NCBI GenBank assembly: GCA_946554335.1
Contig: CAMNSA010000005.1
Location: 78,392 to 142,391 of the forward strand
From: an uncultured Neglectibacter sp.
Lineage (GTDB): Bacteria > Bacillota > Clostridia > Oscillospirales > Acutalibacteraceae
Direction of reading: 5' to 3'
DNA: 64,000 nucleotides
Shown here: one piece after another, positions 7,748 through 16,246 of the stretch
Position numbering within the stretch: the first letter of the stretch is position 1
Layout of the letters: the number at the start of each line of letters is the position of its first letter
Translations under genes and position numbers: made by a program
The notes under the pieces: model-generated
What the model was told of the DNA's origin: nothing
The model's input: the letters and a program-made list of their open reading frames with translations, nothing else
The model's database searches: none

Positions 7748-8401
7748 ATGAAACGGATCTTTGTATGGGGAGACCCAAAGCTCTATCAAAACTACAAAGA
7801 GGCTTTGGAGTTCTCCGGAGCGCTCCCTGTTTTTTCAAAAATCCCGGAGGAAAACGCCCTTGACTGTGACGGGCTCCTCCTTCCGGGAGGAGGCGATCTG
7901 GACCCAGAGCGCTACGGAGAAAAAAATCTGGGAGAAAGCAAGGGCATAGAACCCGATCGTGATATAGCAGAGCTTGCCCTCATCTCCCTGTTTTCCAAAG
8001 CGGGAAAGCCGATTTTAGGCATCTGCCGCGGTTGTCAGGTGCTGAACGCCGCCTTTGGAGGGACCCTTGTGCAGCATCTTCCCACTGCCCAAAGCCACCG
8101 GCATGACGAAAAGACGGGCGACCAGGTCCATCTGGTGAAGGCCGGGGAAAAAAGCTTTCTCTTCCCTCTTCATGGCGCTTGTTTCCCGGTAAACAGCGCT
8201 CACCATCAGGCGGTCAAAAAGCTCGCTCCCGGGTTTCACTCCGCAGCTTTCGCCGAAGACGGCACAATAGAGGCCATTGCGGATCCGAAGAGAAAAATCT
8301 ACGGTGTGCAGTGGCACCCGGAGCGCATGAGCTTTCATCACAAGAGGGACGACACAGTGGACGGAAAAAAAATCTTTGAATTTTTCCTCGGCCTCTGCTG
8401 A
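7748..8401 (+). CDS. Class I glutamine amidotransferase-like gamma-glutamyl hydrolase (peptidase C26)
   Basis: Resembles PuuD-type gamma-glutamyl-GABA hydrolases, which release glutamate from gamma-glutamyl amines. The 217-residue product has the nucleophile elbow GICRGCQ (Cys93), LLLPGGGDLDP, and the catalytic His in GVQWHPE. It is slightly shorter than PuuD (about 254 residues). ATG at 7748 is preferred, with an alternative ATG nine nt upstream that crowds the ribosome site. It is divergent from the VanY gene and followed 20 nt later by an acetyltransferase. No putrescine genes are nearby, so the actual substrate is unknown. Confidence 0.85.
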   Translation: MKRIFVWGDPKLYQNYKEALEFSGALPVFSKIPEENALDCDGLLLPGGGDLDPERYGEKNLGESKGIEPDRDIAELALISLFSKAGKPILGICRGCQVLNAAFGGTLVQHLPTAQSHRHDEKTGDQVHLVKAGEKSFLFPLHGACFPVNSAHHQAVKKLAPGFHSAAFAEDGTIEAIADPKRKIYGVQWHPERMSFHHKRDDTVDGKKIFEFFLGLC

Positions 8402-8421
8402 GAAAAACAAGGGAGAAAAGC

Positions 8422-9036
8422 ATGACAACAAAAGAGCAGGATATCGCCATACGCCTGGCAAAAACGGAGGACGCAGAAGCACTTTTGAATATCTATGCCC
8501 CCTATATCACAGATACGGCGGTGACCTTTGAGTATGAGGTGCCCGCGCTTTCGGAATTTCAAGAGAGGATCTCCCATACGCTGGAACGCTTCCCCTATCT
8601 TCTGGCCGTCTCTCAGGGAAAGATCCTGGGCTACACCTACGCCGGGCCCTTCCATTCCCGGGCAGCCTACAACTGGGCGGCGGAAGCCTCCATCTACATA
8701 GACCGCTCTCACCGTCAAAAGGGGATCGGCAAAAAGCTTTACCAAACTTTGGAAAAAACCCTTGCCCTGCAAAGCATCTTAAACCTGAATGTCTGTATCG
8801 CCTGTCCCCATCGGGAGGACGAATACCTTTCCCGGGACAGTCTGAGGTTTCACAAAAAAATGGGCTTTCATACAGCGGGACATTTTCACCAGTGCGGCTA
8901 TAAGTTTGGAAGATGGTACGACATGGTTTGGATGGAAAAGAGCTTAGGCCCTCATCCCTCTGCGCCCAAGGAGGCAAAGTCATTTCCCGAAGTGCGCAGC
9001 CGGGCGGAAAAGCTGCGGTTATTTTCGGAAGAATAA
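8422..9036 (+). CDS. GNAT N-acetyltransferase, phosphinothricin acetyltransferase-like
   Basis: Transfers an acetyl group from acetyl-CoA to an amine. The 204-residue protein opens IRLAKTEDAEALLNIYAPYITDTAVTFEYE, the family start shared with PAT/YncA-type enzymes that acetylate methionine analogues such as methionine sulfone. The acetyl-CoA loop is SHRQKGIGKKLY (near residue 95), and GFHTAGHFHQCGYKFGRWYDMVWMEK is a typical C-terminal strand pair. A 30-residue basic tail follows. ATG has AAGGGAG upstream and the gene is co-directional with the preceding hydrolase. Substrate is not deducible. Confidence 0.87.
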   Translation: MTTKEQDIAIRLAKTEDAEALLNIYAPYITDTAVTFEYEVPALSEFQERISHTLERFPYLLAVSQGKILGYTYAGPFHSRAAYNWAAEASIYIDRSHRQKGIGKKLYQTLEKTLALQSILNLNVCIACPHREDEYLSRDSLRFHKKMGFHTAGHFHQCGYKFGRWYDMVWMEKSLGPHPSAPKEAKSFPEVRSRAEKLRLFSEE

Positions 9037-9122
9037 AGGGAGATAAGAGCGTTAAGGCAAGCGCTGCTCCCCTCTTTTTATGTATGAGGAATTAAAAGCA
9101 GAACGGACAGGAAAACAGCAAA

Positions 9123-9152
9123 GCCCCCGGCATAAAGCCAGGGGCAATTTTA
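9123..9152. terminator. Bidirectional terminator between convergent genes
   Basis: GCCCCCGGC pairs with GCCAGGGGC around ATAAA, followed by AATTTTATTT on the plus strand. It lies between the GNAT gene and the solute-binding protein gene. Confidence 0.7.
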
Positions 9153-9234
9153 TTTCCATTTCAGAATATTAGTATTTTATCTGACCTTCTGCAAAGTCGC
9201 AGCCGCCGCTTCTGAAAGGCCGACGGCAAACGGC

Positions 9235-10542
9235 TCACTTCTGCTTCTTCAAAGCCGCGGCCTGCAGCGCGTCGAACTCCGCCATGCACTCCTCTACAGA
9301 AGCGCCCTCCAACAGCTTGCGCACGATGAGACAGGTATTTCCCCACTGTTCTACATTCATGCCCGCGTTGGAGCCCAGCACATATTCTCCCTCTTCGATT
9401 CGGTCGTTCAAAGGCTTCAGCGCCGGTACACAGTCCACCTTCACATTTTGGGAGGGAGAAATGACCCGGTTGGTCTCAGAAAACAGCTGAAGCGCTTCGT
9501 CAGAGGTGATGACATTCATCACCTGCATCGCGTCCTCCTTGTGCTCCGCGTTGGCGCTTACCGCCCAGCCGGTCATAGGCATGACCGGCATCTGCCCCCG
9601 GCTGCTTGGGAAACCGATGACCTGCATTTCAAAATCTGTCTTGCCATAGGCCGTCTCTGTATTGGCGGCTCCCCAATAGGCCATGACGATAGGTGTTTTT
9701 CCTGCCAGGAAATCCGGCCCCTCTCCCTCGATTGCCTCGCTGACCAGCGCCTTTTCAGCGTCCACATAGCCATTGTCGATCAGGGTTTGGAGAAACTCAA
9801 AGCCCGGGCGCATATAATCGCTGTACTTAGCCTCTCCGCTGTTGAGGGCGTCAATTTCCGCCTGGGTGTTTCCACCGTTGTACAGGTCGGCATAGGCCTG
9901 CGCCAGCACAAAGGTCTCCAGCCACCAGCGGTTGGCTCCAATGGGAGTCTCGATTCCATTCTGACGGAATACACGGCAACATTCTAAAAACTCCTCCGGC
10001 GTCTGAGGAAGAGAGAGTTGGTATTTTTTAAACAGGTCCACATTGAGGAACAGACCGTAGGCCACCACCTCCTGGGGAATGGCCACCAGCTTGCCGTCCA
10101 CCGTATTTGCCACGCGGATGATCTCGCGCAGGTTCTTGACGCTTTCCAGCCCGGAGAGATCCTCCAACTGCCCCTCAGAACCCAATGCCAGGATCACATC
10201 CGGGTTGAGCAGATACAGGTCGTCCATGCTGCTGCGCGCCCGGTCCAGGGCCACTTCATCATAGGTCCTGTCCTGATAATCTTCTGCGGTGTAGGTCCAA
10301 TAATCCACCGTGACTCCCAGCTTCTCTTCCGCCATGGACACTGTCAGATCTGCGGCGGTGCGGGCAACATTTTCCGCGTCAGGGTTGGTTTTCTCCATGG
10401 GACTGAAAAGATTGACCACCCGTTTTTGCCCTTCTGTCCGGGAAATCAGATTCGTGGGATCTTTTTCGCTTTCACAGGCGGCCAGGTACAGAAGGACCGC
10501 CGCCGCGAGACAGGCGGCAAGGAATTGTTTCATACCTTTCAT
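9235..10542 (-). CDS. Extracellular solute-binding lipoprotein (family 1)
   Basis: A 435-residue ABC-type substrate-binding protein, probably for sugars or oligosaccharides. Signal peptide with lipobox LAAC (Cys23) for membrane anchoring, then the family 1 fold with segments such as GQLEDLSGLESV, VAIPQEVVAYGLFLNVDLFKKY and PMTGWAVSANAEHKEDAMQVMNVI. ATG at 10542 overlaps the upstream kinase stop as ATGA. No permease or ATPase gene is adjacent; instead it is coupled to a hybrid sensor kinase. The plain reading is a receptor that presents ligand to that kinase rather than a transport component; this is inference from context. Confidence 0.88.
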   Translation of the reverse strand: MKGMKQFLAACLAAAVLLYLAACESEKDPTNLISRTEGQKRVVNLFSPMEKTNPDAENVARTAADLTVSMAEEKLGVTVDYWTYTAEDYQDRTYDEVALDRARSSMDDLYLLNPDVILALGSEGQLEDLSGLESVKNLREIIRVANTVDGKLVAIPQEVVAYGLFLNVDLFKKYQLSLPQTPEEFLECCRVFRQNGIETPIGANRWWLETFVLAQAYADLYNGGNTQAEIDALNSGEAKYSDYMRPGFEFLQTLIDNGYVDAEKALVSEAIEGEGPDFLAGKTPIVMAYWGAANTETAYGKTDFEMQVIGFPSSRGQMPVMPMTGWAVSANAEHKEDAMQVMNVITSDEALQLFSETNRVISPSQNVKVDCVPALKPLNDRIEEGEYVLGSNAGMNVEQWGNTCLIVRKLLEGASVEECMAEFDALQAAALKKQK

Positions 10543-13094
10543 GGATTTTCTTTCCTCCAGTTCAAATGGCCGATGGCCTTTTTCAAAGTCTCCATATTCA
10601 AGGGCTTGGGAACATGGGAATCCATACCAGCGTCCAGGGCGGCCTTTTCATCCTCCGCAAAGGCGTTGGCCGTCATGGCGATGATAGGGATCCGCTTCGC
10701 GTCCTCCCGTTCCAGAGCGCGGATAGCCCGGGTAGCCTCATGGCCGTTCATCACCGGCATCTGAACATCCATCAGGATCACATCAAACTCTCCGGGCTCT
10801 GAGTTTTGGAAGCGTTCTAAGGCCAAACGCCCATTGACGGCGATCTCACAGGCTGCTCCCTCCAGATCCAGCAGCTCGGTGAGGATCTCCGCGTTGATCT
10901 CGTTATCCTCGGCGGCCAGGAAGTGCATTCCCTCCAGGCTTCCGGCTGCTTCCGCCTCCGGCTGAGAGTTGTTCCGACTCCACAACTCCTCCATCTTGGA
11001 ACGAAGAGCGGAGACGAAAAAGGGCTTTGTCAGAGCGTCGGTATGGGGCATCTGCATAGCCTCCTCCATGCCGGAGGCGTCAAATTCCGACAACAGCAGC
11101 AGCACAACAGGGTCCGGCAGGGCGGAGCGGATCGCTTTTGCCGTCTGAAATCCACATTCCTCCCAATCCACCAGCACCATCTGGAAACTTTCATCGTTTT
11201 TCAGCCGCCGGAAAGCCTCCTCCTGCTCGACTGTGACTACCTCTACGCCGGTGTTCTCCATCAGAGCTGGGATATTTTCTTTATCGTTCAGCGTCCCCAC
11301 CACGGACAGAATACGGGAAATACCGTGCTCTTCCCAGATCCGGCGGTCAGAGGTTTCCTCCTGGATACGCAGCTCCAGCTCTACCTGGAAGAGGCTTCCC
11401 TTGTTCACCTCACTGGTCACCTCGATGGTGCCGCCCATCAGCTCTACAATACTCTTGGTGATGGCCATGCCCAGCCCGGTGCCCTGCACTTTGTTGGTGG
11501 TGCTGTTCTCCGCCCGGGTAAAGGCGTCAAAAATGGTTTTCAGATACTCCTGGGTCATGCCATAGCCGTTGTCCTCCACCTCAAAGCGGATATGCTCGTA
11601 CTGGCTGGAACGCTGCTTCAGTCCTATGACGCGGAACCAGATGTTCCCTTTCTCCGGTGTGTACTTCACGGCGTTGGAGAGCAGGTTGATCATGATCTGA
11701 TTGAGGCGGGTCTCATCCCCTATCAGATACTCGTGACGGATGCCGGTCACTTTGGTGTGGAAAGTCTGATGCTTCGACTTGGCCATGGGCTGAATAATGG
11801 AGTCCGCAGAAGCGATCACATCACTGAGGGTGAAGGGCTCCAGATTCAGCACCACTTTCCCGCTTTCGATCTTGGAAATGTCCAGGATATCGTTGATCAG
11901 GCTGAGCAGATGCTGTCCGGAAGCTGTGATCTTCTTGGTGTACTCCCGCACTTTAGAGGGGTTCTCCGCGTCTCTGGAAAGCAAGGTGGTAAAGCCCAGT
12001 ACTGCGTTCATGGGTGTGCGGATATCGTGAGACATATTGGACAGGAAAGTGGTCTTGGACTCGCTGGCGATCTGCGCGGCCTTAAGCGCCTCAGAAAGCT
12101 GTTGGTTATATAGCTGCCGCTCCTCCTCCTGCTTTTTCCGCAGCTTCTCCTGCTGGCGCCGGTTCCGGTGATACAAAGCGACGCACAGAAAGAAGGAAAT
12201 CAGCAGAGAGACGACCACGATCCAGATATTCTGGTTGACGGTCTTTCCCTCCTGCTGGATAGCCTCCAAGGGTACATATCCCACCAGAAAGAGAGTGCCG
12301 TCACTGACGGCCCAGATATAGTTGAGAGCGTCCGCCGAACGGATGCTGTGGTAAAACAGGACATCTTCCCCGCTCTTCAAACATTCGGTGATCTCCTCTC
12401 GGATCTTTGTATCCTGAATATCGTTGGCGCGGTAAAAATCATCCAGATTCAGATGTCCTGCGCTGCGCTGTCCCATGCCCTTGGGCTTGAGGACAAAACG
12501 CTCGCTTTGGGCGTCCATGATGTACAGCGACGCCTGTTTATTGTAGAATCCATCGGGAAGAGACCGGTCAATAGCGTCGTAGATATACTCGGCGTAAAGC
12601 GTTCCGATCAGCTCTCCCTCCCGCTCTACCGGACATTTCAGAGTATAGGCCCAGGTGCCCATGTAATTCACATAGGATTGGGACATGGGCATATCGGAAA
12701 CCGATCCGCCTGAGGAAAAATTCAATTCCTCCTCCGTAAAGCGCTCTCCTGTGTTGGAGATCCCCTCTGTTTCCCCGGCGAGGATCAGGGAGAGCTTGAC
12801 CATGGCCTGATTTCTCTGATACCCGCGGATATAGGCCTCCGGATCCTCCGAGCCGGCCACTTCCCGGGCGATCAGCGACTGAAAGTCCGACTGACTGCGA
12901 AGAATGGCCTCGATCGTGCTTTGGATCAGGTCCAGGCTCTCGCTTAAGTTCTGGATAGCGGAATTGGACATCTCTCGTGTCACCTTATTGGAAACAGTGG
13001 AAACAATGACTCCAAACACGGAAAAAATCAAGATGATCAAAAAGAGCCAAGAGAGGCCTCTGACCTTTTTGGGCCCGTTCACTTTGGCTTTCAT
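10539..13094 (-). CDS. Membrane hybrid sensor histidine kinase with two receiver domains
   Basis: An 851-residue sensor. Transmembrane helices at about residues 14-34 and 289-308 enclose a roughly 250-residue extracellular sensor (dCache-like by size). Then coiled coil (310-345), HisKA with SNMSHDIRTPMNAV (His356), HATPase with N-box NLLSNAVKY (N470-N474) and DNGYG / GTGLGMAITKSIVELMGG. A first receiver-like domain (about 590-705) has VLVDWEE where the phospho-Asp lies but lacks the usual acidic pair, so it may be degenerate; the second receiver (722-845) is canonical with VILMDVQMPVMNG (Asp776). No DNA-binding output is present. The coupled downstream gene encodes a solute-binding lipoprotein. 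Confidence 0.92.
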   Translation of the reverse strand: MKAKVNGPKKVRGLSWLFLIILIFSVFGVIVSTVSNKVTREMSNSAIQNLSESLDLIQSTIEAILRSQSDFQSLIAREVAGSEDPEAYIRGYQRNQAMVKLSLILAGETEGISNTGERFTEEELNFSSGGSVSDMPMSQSYVNYMGTWAYTLKCPVEREGELIGTLYAEYIYDAIDRSLPDGFYNKQASLYIMDAQSERFVLKPKGMGQRSAGHLNLDDFYRANDIQDTKIREEITECLKSGEDVLFYHSIRSADALNYIWAVSDGTLFLVGYVPLEAIQQEGKTVNQNIWIVVVSLLISFFLCVALYHRNRRQQEKLRKKQEEERQLYNQQLSEALKAAQIASESKTTFLSNMSHDIRTPMNAVLGFTTLLSRDAENPSKVREYTKKITASGQHLLSLINDILDISKIESGKVVLNLEPFTLSDVIASADSIIQPMAKSKHQTFHTKVTGIRHEYLIGDETRLNQIMINLLSNAVKYTPEKGNIWFRVIGLKQRSSQYEHIRFEVEDNGYGMTQEYLKTIFDAFTRAENSTTNKVQGTGLGMAITKSIVELMGGTIEVTSEVNKGSLFQVELELRIQEETSDRRIWEEHGISRILSVVGTLNDKENIPALMENTGVEVVTVEQEEAFRRLKNDESFQMVLVDWEECGFQTAKAIRSALPDPVVLLLLSEFDASGMEEAMQMPHTDALTKPFFVSALRSKMEELWSRNNSQPEAEAAGSLEGMHFLAAEDNEINAEILTELLDLEGAACEIAVNGRLALERFQNSEPGEFDVILMDVQMPVMNGHEATRAIRALEREDAKRIPIIAMTANAFAEDEKAALDAGMDSHVPKPLNMETLKKAIGHLNWRKENP

Positions 13095-13175
13095 GAAAGT
13101 CCCCCTCTTTTCCCGCTTCAGGCAAGCTTATAAACAAAGGCGGAAAGCCGACGCTTCCGCAAGATATTGTAAAAC

Positions 13176-13204
13176 ATTATAGCATTGGCAGGTGAAAAAA
13201 TCAA
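13176..13204 (-). promoter_or_regulatory. Promoter of the sensor kinase/solute-binding protein operon
   Basis: Minus-strand -35 TTGATT (13199-13204), 17-bp spacer ending TGC, -10 TATAAT (13176-13181). Confidence 0.75.
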
Positions 13205-13280
13205 CGATTTGAGTGAAGAAGAGATGGGGCTTAATCGCGCCGGGAAAACGGAGGGAATCGTTCACAACGGATCTCTATGG

Positions 13281-13317
13281 AAAAAGTGCTGCAAAATTTC
13301 ATTTCACAGCACTTTTT
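13281..13317 (-). terminator. Terminator after the nucleotidyltransferase/HAD pair
   Basis: AAAAAGTGCTG pairs perfectly with CAGCACTTTTT (11 bp) around a 15-nt loop; the minus-strand end runs into T residues. Confidence 0.75.
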
Positions 13318-13361
13318 CGCAAAGAAGCAGCCATCGGAGGGCCGTTCGCGCTTTTACCGGC

Positions 13362-14189
13362 TCATCCGTCGCTGCTCCTAAGGATATCGCAGATCTCCCT
13401 TACACTGTTAAAGGTAAAGCGGGGCTTGATCGTTCCGTTTTGAATCTCTTCTGCGGTCGCCTCTCCGGTCAATACACAAATGGAAGCCACACCGGCGTTG
13501 ACTCCCGCCGCTATATCCGTATAGAGCCTGTCCCCCACAACTACTGTCTGATCGATTTCACAGCCGAATTTCTCACGGACAATCTGGACCATCGTCGGTT
13601 CAGGCTTCCCCAGAAACACAGGCCACTTACCCGTCGCGTTTCGAATCATTTGACAGATGGAACCGCAGTCCGGTATGAAGCCGAAGCTGACGGGGCAGAC
13701 CCAATCCGGATTTGTGGCAAGATAGGTTACTTCCTGCGTACTCAGAATTTCACAGGTATTACGCAGCTTGGCAGTAGTCAACTCCGTATCAAAGCCCACT
13801 AAAACAGCATCCACCCGTTCAACGCCTTCCGTGACACGGATTCCGGATACCCGCAGCTCTTCCACAAGGCTCTTTGTCCCCTGACAATACACTTTTGCGC
13901 CAGGCATGTTTTTTAAAAGCCATAAAATTGCTGCCTGGGAAGAGGTAAAGAACTCCTCTTCCCCTGCCTCAATGCCCATTCGACGGACCTTCTCAACGTA
14001 CTCGATCACAGATTTGGAAGAATTGTTTGTGATAAACACATATCTTCCGCCCCGCTCCCTGATCGCAGAAAGCAGGTCAAGGGTCCCGTCAAACAGGGTC
14101 TCCTCTTCGTAGATCGTTCCGTCCATATCGAAAAGCCAGAGCTTTTTATTTCTGATTTCCCCGGCATAAACGCCAAAATAGTCTTTCAT
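13362..14189 (-). CDS. HAD-IIA phosphatase (NagD-like)
   Basis: A 275-residue HAD-superfamily hydrolase. Motif I LWLFDMDGTIYEEE (near residue 20), motif II YVFITNNSSKS, a cap region, and motif III/IV LGKPEPTM and VVGDRLYTDIAAGVNAG place it in the NagD/4-nitrophenylphosphatase group, which dephosphorylates small sugar or nucleotide phosphates. Its ATG overlaps the stop of the upstream nucleotidyltransferase (ATGA, 14189-14186). That pairing suggests the two act on one small phosphorylated precursor, for instance making and recycling an activated alcohol for surface polymer decoration, but the substrate cannot be read from sequence. Confidence 0.87.
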   Translation of the reverse strand: MKDYFGVYAGEIRNKKLWLFDMDGTIYEEETLFDGTLDLLSAIRERGGRYVFITNNSSKSVIEYVEKVRRMGIEAGEEEFFTSSQAAILWLLKNMPGAKVYCQGTKSLVEELRVSGIRVTEGVERVDAVLVGFDTELTTAKLRNTCEILSTQEVTYLATNPDWVCPVSFGFIPDCGSICQMIRNATGKWPVFLGKPEPTMVQIVREKFGCEIDQTVVVGDRLYTDIAAGVNAGVASICVLTGEATAEEIQNGTIKPRFTFNSVREICDILRSSDG

Positions 14190-14911
14190 CGGTCCTCCGC
14201 AAAGAGAGCCTGGGCCTCTGCCAGATCCTCATGGTTGTCGATCTCAAGCCACCGGCCCTGAAGAGGACACGCCTGAAAAATCACCTTTGCAAGGGCGTCA
14301 TTCAACGCGACCTCGCTCCACAGCTTCAGTTCTCTTTTCTTTTCGATATACTCCCGGCAACATTCCAGGAAGGCTTCGCCCCCTTCTTCTGAAAACTTAT
14401 AGACATCAATAGAGCTGCCCAGGGCGGCCTCCGGCGTGATTTGCTTGGAGATCGCGGTGAGCCTGCCGTCCTGTTCAACCACTTTCATAGATTCTTCGAT
14501 ATACCGCCCCATATCTACCACAATGGCGTTTGGCGCCTGATGCTCCAAAAGGGCCGTGATCACGGAAGAATCGTAAAACACATCCGCGTTCATCATAAGG
14601 AACGGCTCCAACACCCCATCGGGAAACATGGATCTGATCCCCAGATATGCAGAATACATATTGTTTGTCGCCGCATAATCGACGGATTCCACGATATGCG
14701 TTTCCGGCCAAAGGTCATGGACCGCCTTTTCCAGAGCATCAGCCTTATACCCGGAGATGACAGTAATATCAAAAACGCCGTTTTCATGAAGATTTTCTAT
14801 CTGTTTCAGCAGGATCGGCTGGCCATTTACCGGAACCAGCGATTTCGGTATCTCGTTTGTGATCGGCGCAAGTCGGCTGCCAAAGCCGGCCGCAAGGATA
14901 AGTGCTTTCAT
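14186..14911 (-). CDS. Nucleotidyltransferase (LicC/CTP-type sugar or alcohol phosphate cytidylyltransferase)
   Basis: A 241-residue NTP transferase. It begins with the nucleotide-binding signature MKALILAAGFGSRLAPITNEIPKSLVPVNG, has the metal-binding stretch MMNADVFYD (near residue 107) and ends with WLEIDNHEDLAEAQ, a pattern shared with LicC-type phosphocholine cytidylyltransferases and related CTP-using enzymes. It is coupled to the NagD-like phosphatase. Activation of choline, glycerol or another alcohol phosphate for cell-surface polymers is plausible; a hexose-1-phosphate uridylyltransferase role is less likely from the motif set. Start ATG has GGGGG upstream. Confidence 0.82.
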   Translation of the reverse strand: MKALILAAGFGSRLAPITNEIPKSLVPVNGQPILLKQIENLHENGVFDITVISGYKADALEKAVHDLWPETHIVESVDYAATNNMYSAYLGIRSMFPDGVLEPFLMMNADVFYDSSVITALLEHQAPNAIVVDMGRYIEESMKVVEQDGRLTAISKQITPEAALGSSIDVYKFSEEGGEAFLECCREYIEKKRELKLWSEVALNDALAKVIFQACPLQGRWLEIDNHEDLAEAQALFAEDR

Positions 14912-15023
14912 CTCACATTTCCCCCACTGTCTCTCATAGATTTTTTGGCATCCCGCACTAAGGTCCGCCCCGCGCAGGCCACAGGCTGTCCCGCAGTACG
15001 GAGGAGCCTTCCTGAAAATAAAG

Positions 15024-15051
15024 AAAAACCCCCGATCCTTCGGAGGTTTTT
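15024..15051 (-). terminator. tRNA-Leu terminator
   Basis: A 12-position stem with one mismatch (AAAAACCCCCGA with TCGGAGGTTTTT) followed on the minus strand by TTTTTCTTTATTTT, 37 nt after the tRNA 3' end. Confidence 0.8.
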
Positions 15052-15087
15052 CATACGCCGTCCTGTATCAAAAACGGCGCTCCAAGA

Positions 15088-15171
15088 TGGTGCGCGAGAC
15101 GGGACTTGAACCCGTACGTCGAAGACACACGCACCTCAAACGTGCCTGTCTGCCAGTTCCAGCACTCGCGC
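15088..15171 (-). tRNA. tRNA-Leu (anticodon GAG)
   Basis: Acceptor GCGCGAG pairs with CTCGCGC, discriminator A and an encoded CCA. The D-arm carries the class II Leu pattern TGGAACTGGCAGAC; the anticodon stem CACGT/GCGTG closes the loop TTGAGGT with anticodon GAG. A long variable arm and T-arm GGGTTCAAGTCCC follow. Reads CUC and CUU codons. Confidence 0.95.
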
Positions 15172-15284
15172 TCGACCAACGACTGGAATTATACCATTGG
15201 CAAGCGTCTTTGTCAAGGAAAAATAAAAAATTCACTCCGAGAGCTAAGGCCCGGCAAAGCAGGAAGGCCGCGCAGAGGCTGTGT

Positions 15285-15983
15285 CTATAAATAGCAGAAA
15301 TAGATGGTGGTGCCCAGAACGGAATCGTAGTAGGATCTGTAAACCCCGCTGCCGGTGATCACAGAGTTCTGCCCCACCACATTGGCAGGACAGACACTGC
15401 CGTTTTCCAAAAGATATCTGGCGTTCGCGATGGTGCGGCTGTCCGGCGTTTTGTAGATCGACCCGTCCCAGGTGGGAGAATACTGTCCGGGTTGGTAGAT
15501 CACCTCCCGGATGGTATTGGGATAATAGGCGCTTGTGACCCGGTTGAGCACCACGCTGCCCACCAGACGCTGGACCCAGTCAGGGAACCAGCTGCATCCC
15601 GCCTCCGCGTAGATGATACGGGAGAGCAGGTCCAGATCTTCTCCCGTATATTTGGGTTTCTTCCCTTCCGCCGCCTCAATGGCCGCTAAGATCTCCTTTG
15701 CACTGGTGTATTTGGTGAAATAATCTGTCTTTGTCTGCTCAAGGCCCATCTCATCGATCTTGAAATTGCGCTGCTGCTCGTAGATGGCCCCCACCTGCAT
15801 GGCGTAGGGGCTTCCATCCTTCAATGCCCGTTTGATCGCGGCCATATAGTCTACCTTTGGATCATATCCCGTCACATCGATATACTTGGAAACCCCGGCG
15901 GCATCAGCGGACATTCCGCCGATCCCCACGAGTCCCGTGAAAAGCAGGACGGCTGTCAGACTGAAAGCAATCAATTTTCTCAT
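15285..15983 (-). CDS. Secreted SleB-type cell wall hydrolase
   Basis: A 232-residue exported protein: signal peptide of about 28 residues (hydrophobic core LLFTGLVGIGG, cleavage near ADA-AG), then a spacer and a Hydrolase_2 domain (residues about 115-232) with the catalytic-region signature LLSRIIYAEAG, WVQRLVGSVVLNRV and QYSPTWDGSIY. SleB-type enzymes cleave spore cortex or vegetative peptidoglycan. No peptidoglycan-binding repeats are present, unlike true SleB, so it may be a vegetative CwlJ/SleB-like enzyme. ATG follows AAAGGAG. A possible 9-codon leader peptide with its own strong ribosome site precedes it by 19 nt. Confidence 0.87.
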   Translation of the reverse strand: MRKLIAFSLTAVLLFTGLVGIGGMSADAAGVSKYIDVTGYDPKVDYMAAIKRALKDGSPYAMQVGAIYEQQRNFKIDEMGLEQTKTDYFTKYTSAKEILAAIEAAEGKKPKYTGEDLDLLSRIIYAEAGCSWFPDWVQRLVGSVVLNRVTSAYYPNTIREVIYQPGQYSPTWDGSIYKTPDSRTIANARYLLENGSVCPANVVGQNSVITGSGVYRSYYDSVLGTTIYFCYL

Positions 15984-16002
15984 GCATGTTCTCCTTTGAT
16001 TC

Positions 16003-16032
16003 TTAGTTTCCGCAACTCCTTGCGGGGGACAT
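16003..16032 (-). CDS. Possible 9-codon leader peptide upstream of the SleB-like gene
   Basis: ATG at 16032 is preceded by AAGGAGGTGA, a near-perfect ribosome site stronger than that of the downstream gene, and encodes MSPARSCGN before TAA. The peptide's own codons form a perfect hairpin CCGCAA-loop-TTGCGG (16010-16025). Ribosome occupancy would open that hairpin. The stop is 19 nt before the hydrolase start, so coupling or attenuation is possible. Chance cannot be excluded for so short a frame. Confidence 0.35.
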   Translation of the reverse strand: MSPARSCGN

Positions 16033-16246
16033 TCTTCACCTCCTTTAGCGTGTCACACTGCCGTCCATTTTATTCCTTCCAAAGGAAATATTCCCAAAAA
16101 TCCTGTCGGTCACTGCCCACATTTTTTTATTTTTTGTTTTTTTCCAAAAGCTTCCGGAAAAAAGCAGACAAAATGGGAAAATCGTGATATGCTTTTATAA
16201 GACAGAGCCTGTGCAAACGCGCAGGCCAGAAAGGGAGTAAAACGAT

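Noticed and set aside
14441..15109. Long plus-strand frame across the nucleotidyltransferase and tRNA-Leu upstream region
   Set aside because: Antisense to a clear gene and continues into a terminator and tRNA sequence.
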